Shown here piece after piece: positions 61,712 to 64,000 of a stretch of DNA of 64,000 bases. Under the pieces are notes generated by a model, which was given only the letters and a program-made list of their open reading frames with translations, was not told where the DNA came from and did not search any database. A program made the position numbers and the translations under genes. Within the stretch, counting starts at the first letter, position 1. The number at the start of each line of letters is the position of its first letter. The DNA is from an uncultured bacterium. Its GTDB lineage: Bacteria; Actinomycetota; Coriobacteriia; Coriobacteriales; Coriobacteriaceae. The stretch is taken from the NCBI GenBank assembly GCA_905214105.1, contig CAJMKK010000006.1, positions 106,667 through 170,666 of the forward strand. The letters are read 5' to 3'.

Positions 61712-62816
61712 AATGACCGTTGCTATTGCAGCCGGCGGCACGGCTGGACACATCAACCCCGCGCTCGCCTTGGCCGAAGAGCTGCGTGACCGTGGCCACC
61801 ATGTTGTGTTCGTGGGCCAGTCGCGCAAGCTCGAGGGTCGTCTGGTCCCCGAGGCTGGGTTTGATTTTGTGCCCATTACGGTCACGGGCTTCGACCGCTC
61901 CCGTCCTTGGACGGCGCTGACCTCGCTGTGGCGTGTCAACAAGGCCAAGCGTGCTCTCGCCAGTCATTTCTCAAAGGTCGGCAAGCCCGATGCTGCCGTC
62001 GGTTTTGGTGCCTATGTCGAGGTTCCGCTGCTGGGGTGGTGCAAGGGCGCAGGCGTTCCGTATCTGCTGCATGAGCAGAACTCTGTTCCGGGCCTGGCCA
62101 ACAAGATGATGAACTCCCACGCCGCCCGCGTGTGCATCTCGGTGCCGGCAGCGCGTTCGGTCTTTGAGCGCGAAGGTGACCCTGACCACGTGCTCATGAC
62201 CGGCAACCCCGTACGTCGCTCGGTAATCGAAGGCGATCGCGCTCGCGGCCGCAAGGCACTTGGCGTTCCCGAGGACGCTACGCTGCTGCTCGTCTTTGGC
62301 GGTTCACTTGGCGCCCAGCACCTCAACGAGCGCGTGGTTTCGCTCAAAAACGAGCTGCTTTCGCGCAAGAACCTCTATGTGTTGCATTCGACGGGTGCCG
62401 ACGGCTTTGAGGAGACCGAGCGCGCTTTGGCGCTGACGCCCGAGGAGGCGAAGCGTTACCGCGTCCAGCCTTACATCGACAACATGGGCGATATGTTGGC
62501 TGCTGCCGATTTGGTGCTCTCGCGTTCGGGCGCATCGAGCGTGGCTGAGATCGCTGCGCTCGCCGTGCCCTCGGTGCTCGTGCCGTATCCGCATGCGACG
62601 GCCGACCACCAAACCACCAATGCCCGGTATCTGGTCGACGCCGGGGCCGGCGTGCTCTGCGCCGATGCCGATATCGACGGTTCTGCCTTTGCCGATGAAC
62701 TGCTGCACCTGGTCGATGACGCGGCGGCGCGCGACGCCATGCGTCAGGCGGCGCGTGGTCTGGCTCAGGATAGGGCCGCCGCTCTTCTGGCGGATGCGGT
62801 AGAGGGTTTGCGTTAG
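61701..62816 (+). CDS. murG: UDP-GlcNAc:lipid I GlcNAc transferase
   Basis: Membrane-associated GT-B enzyme that makes lipid II. It is 371 residues: IAAGGTAGHINPALALAEEL (about 8-27) is the MurG loop, VGFGAYVEVPLL, LLHEQNSVPGLANK, VFGGSLGAQHLNE and LSRSGASSVAEIAALAVPSVLVPYPHATADHQTTNA complete the acceptor and UDP-GlcNAc sites. ATG 61701 has AAGGGA about 7 nt upstream. Confidence 0.97.
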   Translation: MTDKMTVAIAAGGTAGHINPALALAEELRDRGHHVVFVGQSRKLEGRLVPEAGFDFVPITVTGFDRSRPWTALTSLWRVNKAKRALASHFSKVGKPDAAVGFGAYVEVPLLGWCKGAGVPYLLHEQNSVPGLANKMMNSHAARVCISVPAARSVFEREGDPDHVLMTGNPVRRSVIEGDRARGRKALGVPEDATLLLVFGGSLGAQHLNERVVSLKNELLSRKNLYVLHSTGADGFEETERALALTPEEAKRYRVQPYIDNMGDMLAAADLVLSRSGASSVAEIAALAVPSVLVPYPHATADHQTTNARYLVDAGAGVLCADADIDGSAFADELLHLVDDAAARDAMRQAARGLAQDRAAALLADAVEGLR

Positions 62817-62913
62817 TTAGACGGGATATCGTCGGTCGCCCTCGCGCTGATGCGGTAGGTGCGGTACAGTTAACGGGTTACAGGCAGTGTTTACGCAAGG
62901 AGTACACGAGCAC

Positions 62914-64000
62914 ATGGCTGATTCCCAGACTGCAACCTCCGCGCCCGAGTTTAAGAGCGCCCACTTTATCGGTATCGGCGGCGCCGGCATGAGCGGCATC
63001 GCCCTCGTTCTGCACGAGCGCGGTTATGCCGTTACCGGCTCCGACCTTAAGACGTCACGTTATATCCGCCAGCTTACCCGCGCTGGTGTGAAGGTACATG
63101 TGGGCCATGAGGCCGCCACGATCGACGAGGTCAAGCCCGACGTGGTTGTTGTCTCCACCGCTATTCCGGAGTCCAACCCTGAACTCGTGCGCGCTCGCGA
63201 GCTTGGTATTCCCGTGTGGCCCCGTGCCAAGATGCTCTCTGCCTTGGGCCACGGCTACACTACCGTCGCTGTTGCCGGCACGCACGGCAAGACCACCACG
63301 TCTTCGATGTGCGCCACCATGCTCGACCGCATGGGTCTGGATCCGAGCTTCCTGATCGGTGGCATCGTCGAGGGCTATGACACGAACGGCAAGAACGGCT
63401 CGGGCGACTACTTTGTCGCCGAGGCCGACGAGTCCGACAGCTCCTTCCTGTTCCTGAACCCCAACGTGGTCATTGTGACCAACGTCGAGGCCGACCACCT
63501 CGATCACTACTCGGGTATCGAGGAGATCGAAGCGACTTTCGCCAAATTCATGAGCCTGGTGGGCGAGGACGGCACCGTCATCGTCTGCGGTGAGGACCCG
63601 CATCTGGTTGAGCTCGCCAAGTCGACGGGCCGGCACGTGCTTTCCTACGGCTTTGCCGAGAGCAACGACATCGTCTGCATGCACCCGGATGTCAAGGGCA
63701 TCCAGAGCGACTTTATCGTTCGCTTTGAGGACGGCACTGAGCATGCTGTGGAGATTAAGAGCAATCCCGGTCGCCACAACATGCTCAACGCCACGGCGGT
63801 GCTCACCGTCGCCCATGTCCTGGGCCTTGACATCGACGCCGCCGCCAAGGCGCTCTCGAGCTTTGAGGGCGTCCGTCGTCGCTTTACCCACGTGGGCGAT
63901 ATCGATGGCATCACCGTGGTCGATGATTACGGCCATCACCCCACCGAGATCAAGGCGACGCTTGCTGCCGCTTCGTCGCTGGGCTACAAGCACGTCGACG
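62914..64000 (+). CDS. murC: UDP-MurNAc:L-alanine ligase (partial)
   Basis: The first Mur ligase. The frame is open to the right edge, about 362 of the usual 460 residues. FIGIGGAGMSGIALVLHERGY (about 19-38) is the UDP-binding motif, VAVAGTHGKTTTSSM (about 119-133) the ATP loop, AEADESDSSFL, NVEADHLDHY and the C-terminal domain start VVDDYGHHPTEIKATL are present. ATG 62914 has AAGGAG 11 nt upstream. It lies about 100 bp after murG; ftsQ would be expected next. Confidence 0.96.
   Translation, partial: MADSQTATSAPEFKSAHFIGIGGAGMSGIALVLHERGYAVTGSDLKTSRYIRQLTRAGVKVHVGHEAATIDEVKPDVVVVSTAIPESNPELVRARELGIPVWPRAKMLSALGHGYTTVAVAGTHGKTTTSSMCATMLDRMGLDPSFLIGGIVEGYDTNGKNGSGDYFVAEADESDSSFLFLNPNVVIVTNVEADHLDHYSGIEEIEATFAKFMSLVGEDGTVIVCGEDPHLVELAKSTGRHVLSYGFAESNDIVCMHPDVKGIQSDFIVRFEDGTEHAVEIKSNPGRHNMLNATAVLTVAHVLGLDIDAAAKALSSFEGVRRRFTHVGDIDGITVVDDYGHHPTEIKATLAAASSLGYKHVD

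Overview
The window reads as a GC-rich chromosome segment of a gut actinobacterium of class Coriobacteriia, most likely Collinsella (inference from gene content, protein style and the arginine-deiminase/acetate fermentation genes; no 16S gene is present). I see no tRNA, rRNA, CRISPR array, transposase or prophage. Almost all the sequence is ordinary core and metabolic genes; the unusual signals are mostly in RNA leaders and intergenic DNA.

Layout. 1-2931 (minus): lysine/diaminopimelate genes dapB and an in-frame lysA-dapA fusion, headed by a lysine riboswitch. 3082-7133 (plus): an M20 amidohydrolase, a small membrane protein, an FxLYD protein whose ribosome binding site sits in a long hairpin, and an HTH protein paired with a membrane Ser/Thr kinase. 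7171-9171 (minus): a secreted coiled-coil/lysozyme-like protein and a MOSC protein. 9406-11493 (plus): an ATP-grasp ligase and an aspartate racemase, a likely D-aspartate cross-bridge pair. 11619-15863 (minus): a complete ECF transporter (two S components, a fused double ATPase, one T component) preceded by a leader peptide with three consecutive Trp codons and a terminator, i.e. a tryptophan attenuator. 15986-19237 (minus): an LPXTG-anchored C69 dipeptidase, a 30-residue membrane protein and a lipid kinase.

19336-25729 (plus): RNase D, a zinc metallopeptidase, xseA/xseB, a HIT protein, a LysR regulator and an MFS carrier. 25832-29678: two tandem acetate kinases facing phosphate acetyltransferase. 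29910-32136: UDP-galactopyranose mutase and a glycosyltransferase. 32512-38882 (minus): P1 peptidase, Maf, DJ-1/PfpI, an RlmD-like methyltransferase and polyphosphate kinase with a long tail. 39431-46475 (plus): arginine deiminase pathway with two nucleotide-identical arcA copies, an aminotransferase, arcB and a YfcC-type antiporter; both arcA copies have matching operators phased by 21 bp.

47005-51865 (plus): DUF1846 protein, HTH protein, pyrG and a XerD-type recombinase. 52197-64000 (plus): the division and cell wall cluster mraZ-rsmH-ftsL-ftsI-murF-mraY-murD-ftsW-murG-murC, preceded by a MraZ box; murE is absent. Together, the lysine, arginine/ornithine and D-aspartate genes are all potential suppliers of peptidoglycan cross-link residues. 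Many gene ends carry unusually long perfect inverted repeats (13-31 bp arms) whose sequence differs at every locus.
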